DNA of 64,000 nt from Acinetobacter sp. ASP199 (GCF_022700675.1 NZ_CP062182.1:1798001-1862000); one strand, 5' to 3'. Positions 17,507 to 27,653 are shown, counted from the stretch's first letter. Program-made: numbers and translations. The notes: generated from the sequence alone by a model not told the origin.

Positions 17507-18166
17507 TTATTCAAAGAAATTCATTTGGGGACTGACTTTTTTGATCACTTCTTTGGGTACATGTGAACACTCGAACTCTTCTACGGGAAATCCCTCAACA
17601 AAAGACTGTATATTCGGTGATTTCAGATTTAGCCATTCATCTATACGCTGATGTGGAATCACAATAACAGAACGCTTGATATTCCCCGGTTCATGGAAAT
17701 CTTTCATCATAGGATGATCAATTGCGTCCATGGTAATCATAGTGCTTGAACGTACAATCTCATCCTGCACGCGCGCAATTTCATATACAGCGGCAATATA
17801 AAATGCTTTGCCATCCTTACGTCTTACACCCCAGCGCTGTGGTTTATTGTCAAAATATTTAGACTCATAAAACTCCGATACCGGAATTACGCCAAATTTA
17901 CATTTCGCTGTTGCCTCGGCAAAACTCGGCTTCTGTAGCAAGGTTTCATTGCGGGCATTATAGGTGCGAGTACCGATGGTTTTATCCTCAGCCCATTTTG
18001 GAATCAAACCAAAATTCACCGAGCGCCATTCCAAACCCAGCTCTGATTTGAATAACAAAGGCAACTGATAATTGGGATAGACTTCTTCTGGGTATTCAAA
18101 TGGAATTTCCGGAAGATTAAGGTCATGCAGTTGCTGCAAGGTGAGCGGTTTAAAGTTAGCGCACAT
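17507..18166 (-). CDS. SOS response-associated protein, YedK/HMCES family
   Basis: A 219-aa protein that crosslinks covalently to abasic sites in single-stranded DNA, shielding them during replication. The catalytic set can be aligned: Cys2 directly after the initiator Met (MCANF), Asn70 in YNARNET, Glu101 in PVSEFYES, His158 in KDFHEPGNIKRS. The region after the His usually reads H-x-R-M-P and is different here, and the usual FYEW Trp is absent (FYES). It therefore belongs to a diverged branch with the core catalytic residues kept. It is monocistronic; the terminator of the ALDH gene lies upstream of its start. Confidence 0.88.
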   Translation of the reverse strand: MCANFKPLTLQQLHDLNLPEIPFEYPEEVYPNYQLPLLFKSELGLEWRSVNFGLIPKWAEDKTIGTRTYNARNETLLQKPSFAEATAKCKFGVIPVSEFYESKYFDNKPQRWGVRRKDGKAFYIAAVYEIARVQDEIVRSSTMITMDAIDHPMMKDFHEPGNIKRSVIVIPHQRIDEWLNLKSPNIQSFVEGFPVEEFECSHVPKEVIKKVSPQMNFFE

Positions 18167-18183
18167 AGAGTCTTTAAAAACAA

Positions 18184-18216
18184 AAAATCACCGAAGTATT
18201 ATAGTACTCCGGTGAT
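18184..18216 (-). terminator. Terminator of the aldehyde dehydrogenase gene
   Basis: Stem 18187-18198 / 18205-18216 with one mismatch (ATCACCG / CGGTGAT core). On the minus strand it is followed by TTTTTT, 30 nt past the stop. Confidence 0.85.
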
Positions 18217-18245
18217 CACAGACCTGTGTGTTTTTGCTAACAGAA

Positions 18246-19697
18246 CTATTGTTTTGGTAAGGTCATCCAATGTGTACGGGTAAATTCCTCAAAAATCCAG
18301 CGTCCATTAAAACGACCTAGCCCTGAGTTTTTCTCCCCACCAAATGGTGCATTCGGTTGGTCTGCCACCGTAATTCCATTGATGTGTGTCATACCCGCAT
18401 CTATTTGAGCAGCAAATCGTTCACCGCGTTCAATATTTGAGGTACAGACTGCGCTGGAAAGCCCAAAGCGGGAGTTATTCGCCAAATCCAATGCATGTTC
18501 TTCATCATCCGCTTTTAAGATCGGTAGAATCGGACCAAAACTTTCTTCTTGGGCAATATCAAAGTATGGATCGACATGGGTAAAGATATGCGGTGCCACT
18601 ACATTTCCTTCTATACCGCCTTCATAAACCAGCTTGGCATCCAGTTGTATGGCATGTTCGATAATCTTGCGATGCATTTCAACCTGATGCTGATTAATAA
18701 TCGGACCAATAATGGTATCTGGCAAGCTTGGATCACCCACAGGAATGGTTTTCACGCGCGCTATCAGTTTATCTACATAGGCGTCATGCAAGCTTTGATC
18801 GACAATCACGCGGTTGGTGCTCATACAGATCTGCCCTTGATGCATAAAGCGCCCCATAACAGTGAGTTCTACTGCCAGATCCAGGTCTGCATCATCCAAG
18901 ATCACCAGCGGTGCATTTCCACCCAGTTCCAATGCAAGACGTTTCATACGGGAACTTGCCAGTGCCTTACTCCCCACCCCCTGCCCAACTTCAGTTGAAC
19001 CGGTAAATGAAATCATTTTTGGAATTGGATGTTCGACAAAATAATCACCGATTTCTTTGCCCGCACCGGCCACAATATTCAATACCCCATGTGGTGTGCC
19101 CGCTTCTTCCAACAGTTTACCAAGCAGTGTTCCACCGGTGACTGGCGTATCACTGGCTGGCTTGAGCACAACCGCATTTCCACAGGCGATGGCCGTAATG
19201 ACTGAACGCATAGATAAATGAAACGGGAAATTCCATGGGCTGATCACGGCGATCACACCGAGTGGTTTACGTAGCACAATACTTCTACGCGCAGGATCTC
19301 GACTTTCTAGTTCTTCTGGCTGGATCAGATCCGGGAATTTGGCACTTTCCTGAATAATTCCTAGTGATGCATCTACTTCAAGATTTGCCTTAAAGCGTGT
19401 ACTGCCAGATTCCTGAATCAACCAGTCCACAATCTCTTCACGACGTCGTTGAATAATATTGGCCAGATTCTGGATGAGGCCTTTACGTACCTGAACCGAA
19501 GTTAAGGCACCTTGCTCAAACGCTTCAAGTGCTGCCTGATAAGCTGCATCTACATCTTCAGTACCTGCGGCTTGTAGGGTAAAAATTTCCTGTTGGGTAT
19601 AAGGATTAAGATTTTGAATCGTGTGGATCGAGCTACCTTGTTGCCATTTCCCGCCAATAAATTGTTGATTTAGATTTTGATAGGCTGTCATTTCCAT
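18246..19697 (-). CDS. NAD(P)-dependent aldehyde dehydrogenase
   Basis: A 483-aa ALDH-superfamily enzyme oxidising an aldehyde to the acid. Catalytic residues are in place: N156 in PWNFPF, general base E257 in LELGGN, nucleophile C291 in GQICMSTN, and the NAD-fold motif FTGSTEVG. The overall pattern (QGQICMSTNRVIV, GLSSAVCTSN, HINGITVADQPNAPFGG) is that of benzaldehyde/vanillin/coniferyl-aldehyde dehydrogenases, so an aromatic aldehyde is a reasonable guess. Met3 at 19691 is an alternative start. Monocistronic. Confidence 0.9.
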   Translation of the reverse strand: MEMTAYQNLNQQFIGGKWQQGSSIHTIQNLNPYTQQEIFTLQAAGTEDVDAAYQAALEAFEQGALTSVQVRKGLIQNLANIIQRRREEIVDWLIQESGSTRFKANLEVDASLGIIQESAKFPDLIQPEELESRDPARRSIVLRKPLGVIAVISPWNFPFHLSMRSVITAIACGNAVVLKPASDTPVTGGTLLGKLLEEAGTPHGVLNIVAGAGKEIGDYFVEHPIPKMISFTGSTEVGQGVGSKALASSRMKRLALELGGNAPLVILDDADLDLAVELTVMGRFMHQGQICMSTNRVIVDQSLHDAYVDKLIARVKTIPVGDPSLPDTIIGPIINQHQVEMHRKIIEHAIQLDAKLVYEGGIEGNVVAPHIFTHVDPYFDIAQEESFGPILPILKADDEEHALDLANNSRFGLSSAVCTSNIERGERFAAQIDAGMTHINGITVADQPNAPFGGEKNSGLGRFNGRWIFEEFTRTHWMTLPKQ

Positions 19698-19834
19698 CCC
19701 TGCAACTTATTAATTTTCATCTACTCTATCAGAACAATTTTAAAGATCAGAATTGAGCGACGAAATGTTACGCTTTTATAGACAAATTTATATGTTCTCT
19801 GTTTTTAATTACCAACCATTTCAGATAGACAATA

Positions 19835-19859
19835 AAAAAGCCTCCGAAGAGGCTTTTTT
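19835..19859 (-). terminator. Terminator of glcB
   Basis: Stem AAAAAGCCTC (19835-19844) / GAGGCTTTTT (19849-19858), loop CGAA, 14 nt past the glcB stop; also T-rich on the plus strand. Confidence 0.9.
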
Positions 19860-19872
19860 GAATTAAACAGGA

Positions 19873-22038
19873 TTAGTCACCTGTATAACCTTTTAACTTT
19901 AAGCGTGCTGCATGCAGTAGTGGCTCAGTATAACCTGCAGGTTGCTCACCACCTTTGAAGATCAGATCAGATGCCGCTTGGAATGCAATGTTATTTGCAA
20001 GGTCAGCAGACATTGGCGTGTAAAGTGGATCATTGGCATTTTGCTCATCCACGATTTTCGCCATACGCGCCATTACATCTTCAACTTGTGCACGCGTTAC
20101 GATACCGTGACGTAACCAGTTTGCAACGTGTTGAGATGAAATACGTAAAGTTGCACGGTCTTCCATCAAGCCTACATCGTTGATATCAGGCACTTTCGAA
20201 CAACCAACACCGAGGTCAACCCAACGAACTACATAACCCAAGATACCTTGACAGTTGTTTTCAAGCTCTTTCAGCTTCTCTTCTTCTGTCCAGTTGGTGT
20301 CTTTCGCCAATGGCGGTGTTAACAAGTCATCCAATGGAAGTGCTTCAGTTGCAAGCAATTCTTGTTGACGGTTTGCCACGTTAATTTGGTGGTAGTGAAT
20401 CGCATGAATCACCGCACCTGTTGGTGATGGTACCCATGCACAGCTCGCACCTGCCTCTGGATGTTCAGTTTTGGTTTTGTACATGTCAAGCAACATGTCT
20501 GGTTTTGGCCACATGCCTTTACCAATCTGTGCTTTACCACGTAGACCTGTTTGTAGACCCACCATTACATTACGGTTTTCGTAAGCAGGGAACCAAATTT
20601 GACCTTTCACTTCCGCTTTACGAACAAATGGACCAGCTTCCATGAAGGTATGGATTTCGTCACCAGTACGGTCCATGAAGCCTGTGTTAATAAAGATGGT
20701 ACGGTCTTTCGCTTGCGCGATACAGTTCTTCAAGTTCACAGAAGTACGACGTTCTTCATCCATGATACCGATTTTTAAAGTCTTCGCAGGTAGACCAAGC
20801 GCTTGTTCAGCACGCTCGAACAATTCCACTGCAAATGCCACTTCTTCAGGACCATGCATTTTTGGCTTCACGATGTACATAGAACCTTTACGCGAGTTCT
20901 TAATCGTGTTTTCGCCACGGATGTCAGCAATCGTAAGAAGCGGAGTTACTAGAGCATCCATGATGCCTTCATAGATCTCTTGACCATCTACAAGGATCGC
21001 TGGATTCGTCATCAAGTGACCCACGTTACGAAGCAACATTAATGAACGACCGTGAACTTTAGTTTCACCACCATCTGTATTTTTGAAGGTACGGTCAGCA
21101 TTCAGTTTACGCGTAACAGTTTTACCGTTCTTTTCAATTGACTCTTCAAGCGTACCGCGCATCAAGCCTAACCAGTTACGGTAGCCTTCAACTTTCTCTT
21201 CCGCATCAACCGCAGCAACCGAGTCTTCTAAGTCTTGAATTGTGGTAACAGCCGCTTCAAGAACGACATCTTTTACACCAGCCGCGTCAGTTTGGCCAAT
21301 TGGGCTTGTTGCATCAATTTGAATGATCGCATGTAGACCATTGTTTTTAAGCACAACTTCTGTTGGTGCAGACGCTTCACCGTTATAACCTACAAATTTA
21401 GATGCATCCGCAACAGTTGTTGTTGAACTATCTTTGAGCGTTACAACCAGTGCATTGCCTTCAACTGCATATTTGGTGGCATCGGCATGAGAACCTGCCG
21501 CCAATGGGAAAATTTCATCTAAGTAATTTTTCGCGAATGCAATTACTTTCTCACCACGTTTCGGGTTATAGCCCTTGCCTTTTTCTGCGCCATCTTCTTC
21601 AGAGATTACGTCAAAGCCATAAAGTGCATCGTACAATGAACCCCAACGCGCATTCGCAGCATTCAGACAGTAACGCGCATTACGTACAGGTACTACAAGC
21701 TGTGGACCTGCGATGAGTGCAATTTCTTCGTCAACATTTTCAGTCGTAATTTGAAAATCTTCTACTTCTGGTAATAAGTAGCCAATTTCAGTCAAGAAAG
21801 CTTTGTAAGCTTGTAATTCAAATGTGTTATTGCGGTGCCATTCATCAATTTGTGCTTGGATGGCATCACGCTTAGCCAAAAGTGCTTTGTTTTTAGGGCT
21901 AAGATCAACAACGACTTGTTCAAAGTTTTTCCAGTACGTTTCGCTGTCCAAACCAGAACCTGGTAGTGCTTCATTTTCGATGAAATCGTAAAGTTCCTTA
22001 GCAATCGCTAACTTGCCTTTTTGAATACGTGCAGTCAT
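19873..22038 (-). CDS. glcB: Malate synthase G
   Basis: A 721-aa monomeric malate synthase (G form), condensing glyoxylate with acetyl-CoA to malate in the glyoxylate shunt. Diagnostic stretches are [20 protein letters not shown] at the start, the insert domain ~100-270, [31 protein letters not shown] and [18 protein letters not shown]. The C-terminal plug has [13 protein letters not shown] and the DQ-type [19 protein letters not shown] region. A ribosome site AGGA and a -10-like TATACT (22079-22084 on the minus strand) precede it. It stands alone, so isocitrate lyase is elsewhere. Confidence 0.97.
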   Translation of the reverse strand: MTARIQKGKLAIAKELYDFIENEALPGSGLDSETYWKNFEQVVVDLSPKNKALLAKRDAIQAQIDEWHRNNTFELQAYKAFLTEIGYLLPEVEDFQITTENVDEEIALIAGPQLVVPVRNARYCLNAANARWGSLYDALYGFDVISEEDGAEKGKGYNPKRGEKVIAFAKNYLDEIFPLAAGSHADATKYAVEGNALVVTLKDSSTTTVADASKFVGYNGEASAPTEVVLKNNGLHAIIQIDATSPIGQTDAAGVKDVVLEAAVTTIQDLEDSVAAVDAEEKVEGYRNWLGLMRGTLEESIEKNGKTVTRKLNADRTFKNTDGGETKVHGRSLMLLRNVGHLMTNPAILVDGQEIYEGIMDALVTPLLTIADIRGENTIKNSRKGSMYIVKPKMHGPEEVAFAVELFERAEQALGLPAKTLKIGIMDEERRTSVNLKNCIAQAKDRTIFINTGFMDRTGDEIHTFMEAGPFVRKAEVKGQIWFPAYENRNVMVGLQTGLRGKAQIGKGMWPKPDMLLDMYKTKTEHPEAGASCAWVPSPTGAVIHAIHYHQINVANRQQELLATEALPLDDLLTPPLAKDTNWTEEEKLKELENNCQGILGYVVRWVDLGVGCSKVPDINDVGLMEDRATLRISSQHVANWLRHGIVTRAQVEDVMARMAKIVDEQNANDPLYTPMSADLANNIAFQAASDLIFKGGEQPAGYTEPLLHAARLKLKGYTGD

Positions 22039-22397
22039 TGTCTTTCCTGATATTGCTACTTTTTATACAAGAGATTCTAGTATAACGATTAAAATTTAGC
22101 TGAATAGTACTATCACATTCCTAAATAATGATCATTTTATTTAGCGTCACCCTCATGTCCGCTAATATTGATCAGAATGCTTAGTCATCAATTCACTAAA
22201 TACCCTAATGACAGTGTATAAAGTTTTCGAAATGTAGAAATTAGACTTAAGTTCAGATTTTCGCGCAAAAATCACGCATTCCCGTATACATTGTCATTCT
22301 TGAAGTCCGATTAAGCCATGAAATATGCTTATTGTCGATAAACTGCCCAGTAATTTTGCATAAAAAAAGCGCCGGATCACCGACGCTTTTCGAAGCT
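22039..22397. other. 359-bp intergenic region upstream of glcB
   Basis: Contains the glcB promoter region. A symmetric element at 22121-22144 has a central ATGATCAT (22128-22135) flanked by CTAAATA and TATTTAG; it is loosely like a Fur-box but lacks its spacing. The zapE terminator is at its far end. No credible gene. Confidence 0.5.
22361..22391 (-). terminator. Terminator of zapE
   Basis: Imperfect stem AAAAGCGCCGG / CCGACGCTTTT around ATCA, with one mismatch. The minus strand then continues into a run of T, directly after the zapE stop. Confidence 0.8.
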
Positions 22398-23558
22398 TTA
22401 TTCAACATTGCTGGAAGCAATTTTCTCAATCTGGCGATGCTCCGAATGCAAGTATTCATCTGATTGCATTTCCAGCAGACGCGAACGGGTCCGTTCAATC
22501 TCGAACGCCAGTTTTTCACCTTGGTAGATGTCGATGATATTGTCCTCCGAAGTGAGTAGCAATTTCACACCACGGTCATAGAATTCATCTACCAGGTAAA
22601 TGAAACGGCGCGTACCATCATTCAAGAAATCAGTCAGGTGCGGTACATTGCTGACCAGTACCGTATTATAGATATTGGCGATTTCAATAAAGTCAGCCGG
22701 ACTACGCGGTTTCAGGCACAGTTCTGCGAATTCACACCACAATACATCTTCGGTATGTGCCACAGTTTCGACAATACGGTTATTAATGATGATCGGTTCA
22801 TCAGATTGCTGCTGGGTCTGGGTCAGTGCACTAAAGCGCTGTGCCATCCAGTTTTTATGATCATGCGTTAATGGGAACTTGAATAACTGTGCCTGTTTGA
22901 GTACACGCAGACGATAATCCACACCCGCATCGACATTTAGAATCACGCAATTCTTTTTCACCAGCTCAATGGTCGGGATAAAACGGTCACGGTGAATACC
23001 ATTTTTATACAGGCCATCTGGTGCAATATTCGAGGTCGCGACCAGGGTAATGCCGCGCTCAAACAGTTTCTGGAACAGATCACTCAGGATCATGGCATCG
23101 GTTACATTCGATACGAAAAATTCATCAAAACAGATGACTACAGCATCTTTATAGATCTGATCTGCCACCAAATCGAGCGGGTTACGTTGACCAGATAATT
23201 TGTTCAGTTCACGATGTACATGCTGCATAAAGTGGTGGAAATGCATGCGGATTTTACGGCGAAATGGAATTGAATCGTAGAACTGATCCATCAGCCAGGT
23301 CTTACCACGGCCTACACCACCCCACATATACACACCTTTTGGCGCGGTTTGACGGCGGAAACGGCGGAATGCTTTCTTGGAAGCCTTAAAGCGTTGAATT
23401 AACTCCACCCAGACACGATCTAGCTCATGTACTGCAATCGCTTGTGCATCATCAGGCATGAACTGACCCGAAGACAGTGCCTGTGCATAACGTTCTGCAG
23501 GAGATAAAGGGCTAAAGGCATTGTGCTGATGTGAATTTAAGTCGGACATAAGGTTCAT
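22398..23558 (-). CDS. zapE: Cell division ATPase ZapE (AFG1-like)
   Basis: A 386-aa AAA+ type ATPase associated with Z-ring stability under low oxygen or heat in E. coli. Walker A is GGVGRGKT (80-87), Walker B is VICFDEFF, with the AFG1-typical YMWGGVGRGKTWLMD and MHFHHFMQ. The C-terminal part has the RFIYLVDEFYDRGVKLL stretch typical of the family. Met4 at 23549 is an alternative start. It is followed by its own terminator and appears monocistronic. Confidence 0.95.
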   Translation of the reverse strand: MNLMSDLNSHQHNAFSPLSPAERYAQALSSGQFMPDDAQAIAVHELDRVWVELIQRFKASKKAFRRFRRQTAPKGVYMWGGVGRGKTWLMDQFYDSIPFRRKIRMHFHHFMQHVHRELNKLSGQRNPLDLVADQIYKDAVVICFDEFFVSNVTDAMILSDLFQKLFERGITLVATSNIAPDGLYKNGIHRDRFIPTIELVKKNCVILNVDAGVDYRLRVLKQAQLFKFPLTHDHKNWMAQRFSALTQTQQQSDEPIIINNRIVETVAHTEDVLWCEFAELCLKPRSPADFIEIANIYNTVLVSNVPHLTDFLNDGTRRFIYLVDEFYDRGVKLLLTSEDNIIDIYQGEKLAFEIERTRSRLLEMQSDEYLHSEHRQIEKIASSNVE

Positions 23559-23634
23559 TACTATTGAGATTCATAAAAAATTATAGCGAAGATTCAACTT
23601 CAAGCCATAACACTTTGGCATTAGCAAACTTAGG

Positions 23635-24642
23635 CTATTTTACATATTGGCGTGGACTCTGACCAAACCAGCGTTTAAATGCGTGATTAAACGCCGCGGG
23701 TTCAGAATATCCTAACAGTTCTGCAATCATTTCAATTGAATATTGTTTATATTCAATCATTCTTAAGGCTTTATCCTTAATGATATCCTCACGGATCTGC
23801 TTATAACTGGTATTCAGTTGTTGCAACTGATGGCGCAAGGTCCGTTCAGGAATATTCAGGGCTTGCGCGGTTTCTGCCATGGTCGGCATTCCTCCACTTT
23901 GCAGCTCCAGATAATCCTGCACCCGTTGGATCAGTGAAGGTGTCTTTTCATCTTCACGCAATCGTTCCAGTTCAGTAATACACTTCTTTTCATACAGCTT
24001 GAAGGTCATCTCATCTGCGGATGGAATCTTGACATCCAGTACCGCTTCATCAAACCAGAAAACTGCCTGATCAGCATTAAACTGCACCTGATGACCATAA
24101 TAGTCATGATAGAGCTGCAACTGCTGCATCTCTTCCGGCTTTGGAAATGGCAATTCAATCCGCACTTCCGGCACTGATAAGCCCATCATCTTGTACAGAT
24201 CCTGAATAAACTTGTAGGTGCCGGAAATTTCAGCTTGCGCGACCAACTGGCCTAATTGGTTCTGTAAATTACTCGGACGATAGCAAAGTGCAATGCGATG
24301 CCCTGCCTGCTTGAAACTCATTTCCCCGGTCAGATGGGTTAACTGCTGAAAACGGATACCATGAATCAATGCATCTTTTACGGTAGGACAGGTCACCAGT
24401 AACATTAAAAGTGGACCATATCCCGCCAGCGCATAATGCTGTCCAATCGAGATTCCCTTTTCGGGCGCAATTCCCTCACCCACGACTTTCAGCACATCAT
24501 ATTCCAGACTGGGATGAATGATCGACGTAGGATCAAGATCATCTACACGTAGCCCGATATTGTCCAGTTTATGCTCCAATGCAATGCCTGCCTTGCGCAT
24601 CCCCTGAATCAAGTACATCAAACTGAGTATAGATCTCTTCAT
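23635..24642 (-). CDS. AraC-family transcriptional regulator (OruR/ArgR-like N-domain)
   Basis: A 335-aa regulator. The N-terminal ~1-190 is the arabinose-binding-domain type found in OruR-like proteins (GHQYAL-like and GPLLMLLVTCPTVKDAL stretch). The C-terminal ~235-335 has two HTH motifs (TMAETAQALNIPERTLRHQL and SIEMIAELLGYSEPAAFNHAF, ending GQSPRQY). It is divergent from the flavin monooxygenase gene, so activating that gene in response to a ketone or lipid substrate is the simplest guess. Confidence 0.88.
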   Translation of the reverse strand: MKRSILSLMYLIQGMRKAGIALEHKLDNIGLRVDDLDPTSIIHPSLEYDVLKVVGEGIAPEKGISIGQHYALAGYGPLLMLLVTCPTVKDALIHGIRFQQLTHLTGEMSFKQAGHRIALCYRPSNLQNQLGQLVAQAEISGTYKFIQDLYKMMGLSVPEVRIELPFPKPEEMQQLQLYHDYYGHQVQFNADQAVFWFDEAVLDVKIPSADEMTFKLYEKKCITELERLREDEKTPSLIQRVQDYLELQSGGMPTMAETAQALNIPERTLRHQLQQLNTSYKQIREDIIKDKALRMIEYKQYSIEMIAELLGYSEPAAFNHAFKRWFGQSPRQYVK

Positions 24643-24778
24643 TGCGATTTGAATTTAATAGGATTGTTGTTGTTTTACTATAAATTTTACAAATTCTCTA
24701 TTGCCGTTTTGATCAATTTTGTCGTCTTATTAATCATGTTTGATATTAGAACTTTACAATATTCTAAGAAATCTGGAT

Positions 24779-26281
24779 ATGCCCGGATTGCACAGTATGA
24801 AAACAACAAAGAAAAATCACACTACCAAAATCGCCATTATTGGTGCAGGTTTTGGCGGAATCGCAATGGCAATTCGTTTGCAACAACAAGGCATTACTGA
24901 TTTTATAATTCTTGAAAAGTCCAATGATTTTGGCGGTACTTGGCGTGAAAATCAGTATCCGGGTGCTGCGTGCGATGTGCAATCACATCTGTATTCCCTA
25001 TCTTATGCACCGAAATCAAACTGGTCAAAAAGATATGCAGAAGCACCAGAAATTTTTGCCTATATTCAGGATTTGGTTAAAAAATTTAATATTGCTATTT
25101 TTACCCGGCTTAATACCGAAGTTAAAGCTGCACATTATGATGAAAAGCTCTGTCGCTGGACACTGACTTTAAATGAAGATAAACAGCTAGAAGCACAATA
25201 TGTCATTTTTGCATCTGGTCCTTTGCATGTACCGCAAATTCCGAAGATGAGCGGAATCGAAAAATTTAAAGGAAAAGTCTTCCACTCCTCTCAATGGGAT
25301 CACAGCTATGACCTCACCGGTAAAAATGTCGCTTCAATTGGGACAGGTGGCAGTGCCATTCAATATATTCCAGAGATCGCAGTACAATGTAAACAACTAT
25401 ATGTAATGCAACGCACTGCAGCATGGGTGATTCCGCGTGATGAGCGGCTGTATCATGATTTAGAAAAGAAACTGTTTGCGCGATATGACTGGCTGCGTAA
25501 ATTACATCGAATTCGTCTGTACTGGTCCAATGAATCGCGTGTTGTCCCTATTGTAAAACCGACCGTGATGAAATATACCCAAAAACTGGCGGAAGCTTAT
25601 ATTCGCTATCAGGTTAAAGATAAGAAAGTTGCACAAAAGTTGATTCCAGACTACATCATGGGTTGTAAACGGATTCTGGTTTCCAATAAATATTTGCCCA
25701 CCTTTAATCGGCCGAATGTCGAGCTGGTCACCGACAAGATTCAGGCACTGACAGAAGATAGCATCATTACCGTGGATGGTAAAAAACGACCGATTGACTG
25801 CCTGATTTATGGCACCGGTTTTATTACTGATCCGCGTATTTATCTGAAAAACTTTGAATGCACTGGCTTGAATGGTATGAAGCTCAATGAAGTCTGGAAA
25901 GATGGTGCGGAAAGCTATTACGGCATCTGTATCAAGAACTTCCCAAACCTGTTCCAGCTGCTGGGTCCAAATACTGTGCTGGCACATAACTCAGTGCTGT
26001 TTATGATTGAGTCGCAGGTGGAATATATCCTGCAGTTGATCCAGTTGGTTGAACGCTCGCATACTGAGGCAATTATGGTCAAAGATGAAGTGCATGACCA
26101 GTTTAATGAACAGGTACAACACATGATGGAGAATACTGTCTGGCAGTCCGGCTGCGTGAGCTGGTATCAACAGGATGGCGGCAAAAACTTTGCCTTATGG
26201 CCCACCTATACCTGGAAATACTGGCTTAAAACCAAGTGGGCCAATCCATCAGATTACCATTTGTTAAGTAAAGCCAGCTAA
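24779..26281 (+). CDS. Flavin-containing monooxygenase, Baeyer-Villiger type
   Basis: A ~500-aa FAD/NADPH enzyme. The N-terminal Rossmann motif GAGFGGIAMA binds FAD and the mid-protein GTGGSAIQ binds NADPH. Between them lies FKGKVFHSSQWD, an exact match to the Baeyer-Villiger fingerprint F-x-G-x-x-x-H-x-x-x-W-[PD]. It would insert oxygen next to a ketone carbonyl to give an ester or lactone. ATG at 24779 was chosen; ATG at 24797 fits equally well, whereas a TTG at 24740 is less likely. The divergent AraC gene is the likely regulator. The physiological ketone is unknown. Confidence 0.88.
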   Translation: MPGLHSMKTTKKNHTTKIAIIGAGFGGIAMAIRLQQQGITDFIILEKSNDFGGTWRENQYPGAACDVQSHLYSLSYAPKSNWSKRYAEAPEIFAYIQDLVKKFNIAIFTRLNTEVKAAHYDEKLCRWTLTLNEDKQLEAQYVIFASGPLHVPQIPKMSGIEKFKGKVFHSSQWDHSYDLTGKNVASIGTGGSAIQYIPEIAVQCKQLYVMQRTAAWVIPRDERLYHDLEKKLFARYDWLRKLHRIRLYWSNESRVVPIVKPTVMKYTQKLAEAYIRYQVKDKKVAQKLIPDYIMGCKRILVSNKYLPTFNRPNVELVTDKIQALTEDSIITVDGKKRPIDCLIYGTGFITDPRIYLKNFECTGLNGMKLNEVWKDGAESYYGICIKNFPNLFQLLGPNTVLAHNSVLFMIESQVEYILQLIQLVERSHTEAIMVKDEVHDQFNEQVQHMMENTVWQSGCVSWYQQDGGKNFALWPTYTWKYWLKTKWANPSDYHLLSKAS

Positions 26282-26341
26282 AGCAACAACATATTCGTTG
26301 AAGAAATGGCATAATACGAAAAATTTTTATTTTTCCTGATC

Positions 26342-27250
26342 ATGCAATCCTTCTGGCTTATCTTCCAATTACTGTTCTGTCTGGCGATCAGCTTTCTGTT
26401 TGCCAAAAAGTTGCCTCAAACTGTTCTTAAAGCATCTTTCGCCATTCTGCCCTATTTCAGTTATGTGCTACTGATCGCGATTGCTTTTGAGTTTTCACAA
26501 CTTCTAGATCAACTACAGCATCCTTATCAACTTCTGAGCACCTCTCTAAGTATTGCAGCGGTAACTTCATTCGGTGCCTTTGCCTGCTGTTATCTCCTGT
26601 TTAAATGGGCAGGTTATCAACCATCTTCAGGTCATGTATCTACACAACTGGTGATCAAATCACTGATCAATATCAGTTATGCCTTTATTGCGCTCGCCAT
26701 AGGTTATTTGCTACATGCTGCTTGCAGTAGCTTAAGTATTCAGACACAAATCAGTACCTGGCATTTACTACTGGTGTTTATGTTCCTGATTGGACTAGAT
26801 CTTGCCTATTCGCCACTAGACCGTTCATGGCTAAACTGGAAGATTTTACTGGTACCACTCGGTTGTATTCTCGGCTCACTACTGGGTGTGCTGCTCTATG
26901 CGACATGGCAATCTAATATCAAATTGCAAGACCTGATCATGCTATCCCAAGGTTATGGCTTTTATTCGATGAGCGGTATTGTAGTGACTGAACTCAGGAA
27001 TGCTGAGTTGGGCAGTATTGCCCTGATGAATGATCTGTTTCGGGAGATCTTTGCGATTTTACTGATGTATTGTATTGGCTGGCGCTATCCACGTGCTGCA
27101 ATTTCAGCAGCAGGTGCAACGTCTATGGATGTCACTTTACCGATGGTAAAACAGGCCTGTGGCAATGATTTTATCCCGCATGCCATGTTAAGCGGTTTTA
27201 TTTTGTCGGTATTGGCTCCGGTGATGGTCAGTGTTTTAGCTGTTATCTAA
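26342..27250 (+). CDS. lysO: Lysine exporter LysO family
   Basis: A 302-aa inner-membrane protein with about eight hydrophobic helices, the LysO (YbjE, DUF340) family that exports L-lysine and toxic lysine analogues. The signature is in the C-terminal half: SQGYGFYSMSGIVVTELR, LGSIALMNDLFREIFAILL and ATSMDVTLPMVKQACG. It follows the monooxygenase by 60 bp in the same direction, but no functional link is evident. No L-box-like leader was recognised in the short spacer. Confidence 0.88.
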   Translation: MQSFWLIFQLLFCLAISFLFAKKLPQTVLKASFAILPYFSYVLLIAIAFEFSQLLDQLQHPYQLLSTSLSIAAVTSFGAFACCYLLFKWAGYQPSSGHVSTQLVIKSLINISYAFIALAIGYLLHAACSSLSIQTQISTWHLLLVFMFLIGLDLAYSPLDRSWLNWKILLVPLGCILGSLLGVLLYATWQSNIKLQDLIMLSQGYGFYSMSGIVVTELRNAELGSIALMNDLFREIFAILLMYCIGWRYPRAAISAAGATSMDVTLPMVKQACGNDFIPHAMLSGFILSVLAPVMVSVLAVI

Positions 27251-27257
27251 TTCATTA

Positions 27258-27380
27258 GCCCTCTCTCTAACTCTCTCCCACAGGGAGAGGAACCGAAACT
27301 TTTAAAATAATAGAATAAAACCCCTCTCCCTTTGAGAAATGAAGGGCCTTGCGCCACAAGGCTAAGGAAAAATACCTAAG
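27258..27380. repeat. REP-like intergenic palindromes
   Basis: The spacer after lysO has CTCTCCC (27273-27279) / GGGAGAG (27283-27289), a second partial CCTCTCCC arm near 27322, and GCCTTG (27346-27351) / CAAGGC (27357-27362). Runs of CCCTCTCCC/GGGAGAGG are characteristic of dispersed extragenic repeats in gammaproteobacteria. It may also end lysO transcripts. Confidence 0.6.
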
Positions 27381-27402
27381 AATCACATTCAAAAAACCTA
27401 GG

Positions 27403-27609
27403 TCAATCTCTCAACAACTCCTCAACGCTATCAACCATCTCTGAAGCAAGTTCTACAAGATCCATACCATCCAGTCCTGACATCCAATCCCATGAACTTG
27501 CCGGATTATACTGCTTCTGGAGTTGCTGCTGTTCAAGCTGTTCGGCTATTTTTTCCAATTCAATACGTTGTTCTAACAATTTTTGTTCTGGCGTCTTCTT
27601 TATTTTCAT
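27403..27609 (-). CDS. Small acidic hypothetical protein (68 aa)
   Basis: The chosen start at 27609 has an AAGGA ribosome site 7 nt upstream. The longer frame to 27669 runs into the pyrF terminator, so that start is unlikely. The protein is a Gln/Glu-rich coiled-coil-like helix (QRIELEKIAEQLEQQQLQKQ) followed by an acidic tail (MDLVELASEMVDSVEELLRD). No signal or membrane segment. Function unknown. The DNA around the start contains a near-duplicate of itself (ATGAAAATAAA twice, 24 nt apart). Confidence 0.65.
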   Translation of the reverse strand: MKIKKTPEQKLLEQRIELEKIAEQLEQQQLQKQYNPASSWDWMSGLDGMDLVELASEMVDSVEELLRD

Positions 27610-27653
27610 TTTAAATTCCTTTTTTATTTTCATCCTGCTTTTTCTGAATGTAT

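Noticed and set aside
18549..18998. 149-aa plus-strand frame
   Set aside because: It lies fully within the aldehyde dehydrogenase gene on the other strand and shows no recognisable sequence.
22121..22144. Fur-box-like palindrome upstream of glcB
   Set aside because: The spacing does not match the 19-bp Fur consensus. It is kept only as an undefined dyad.
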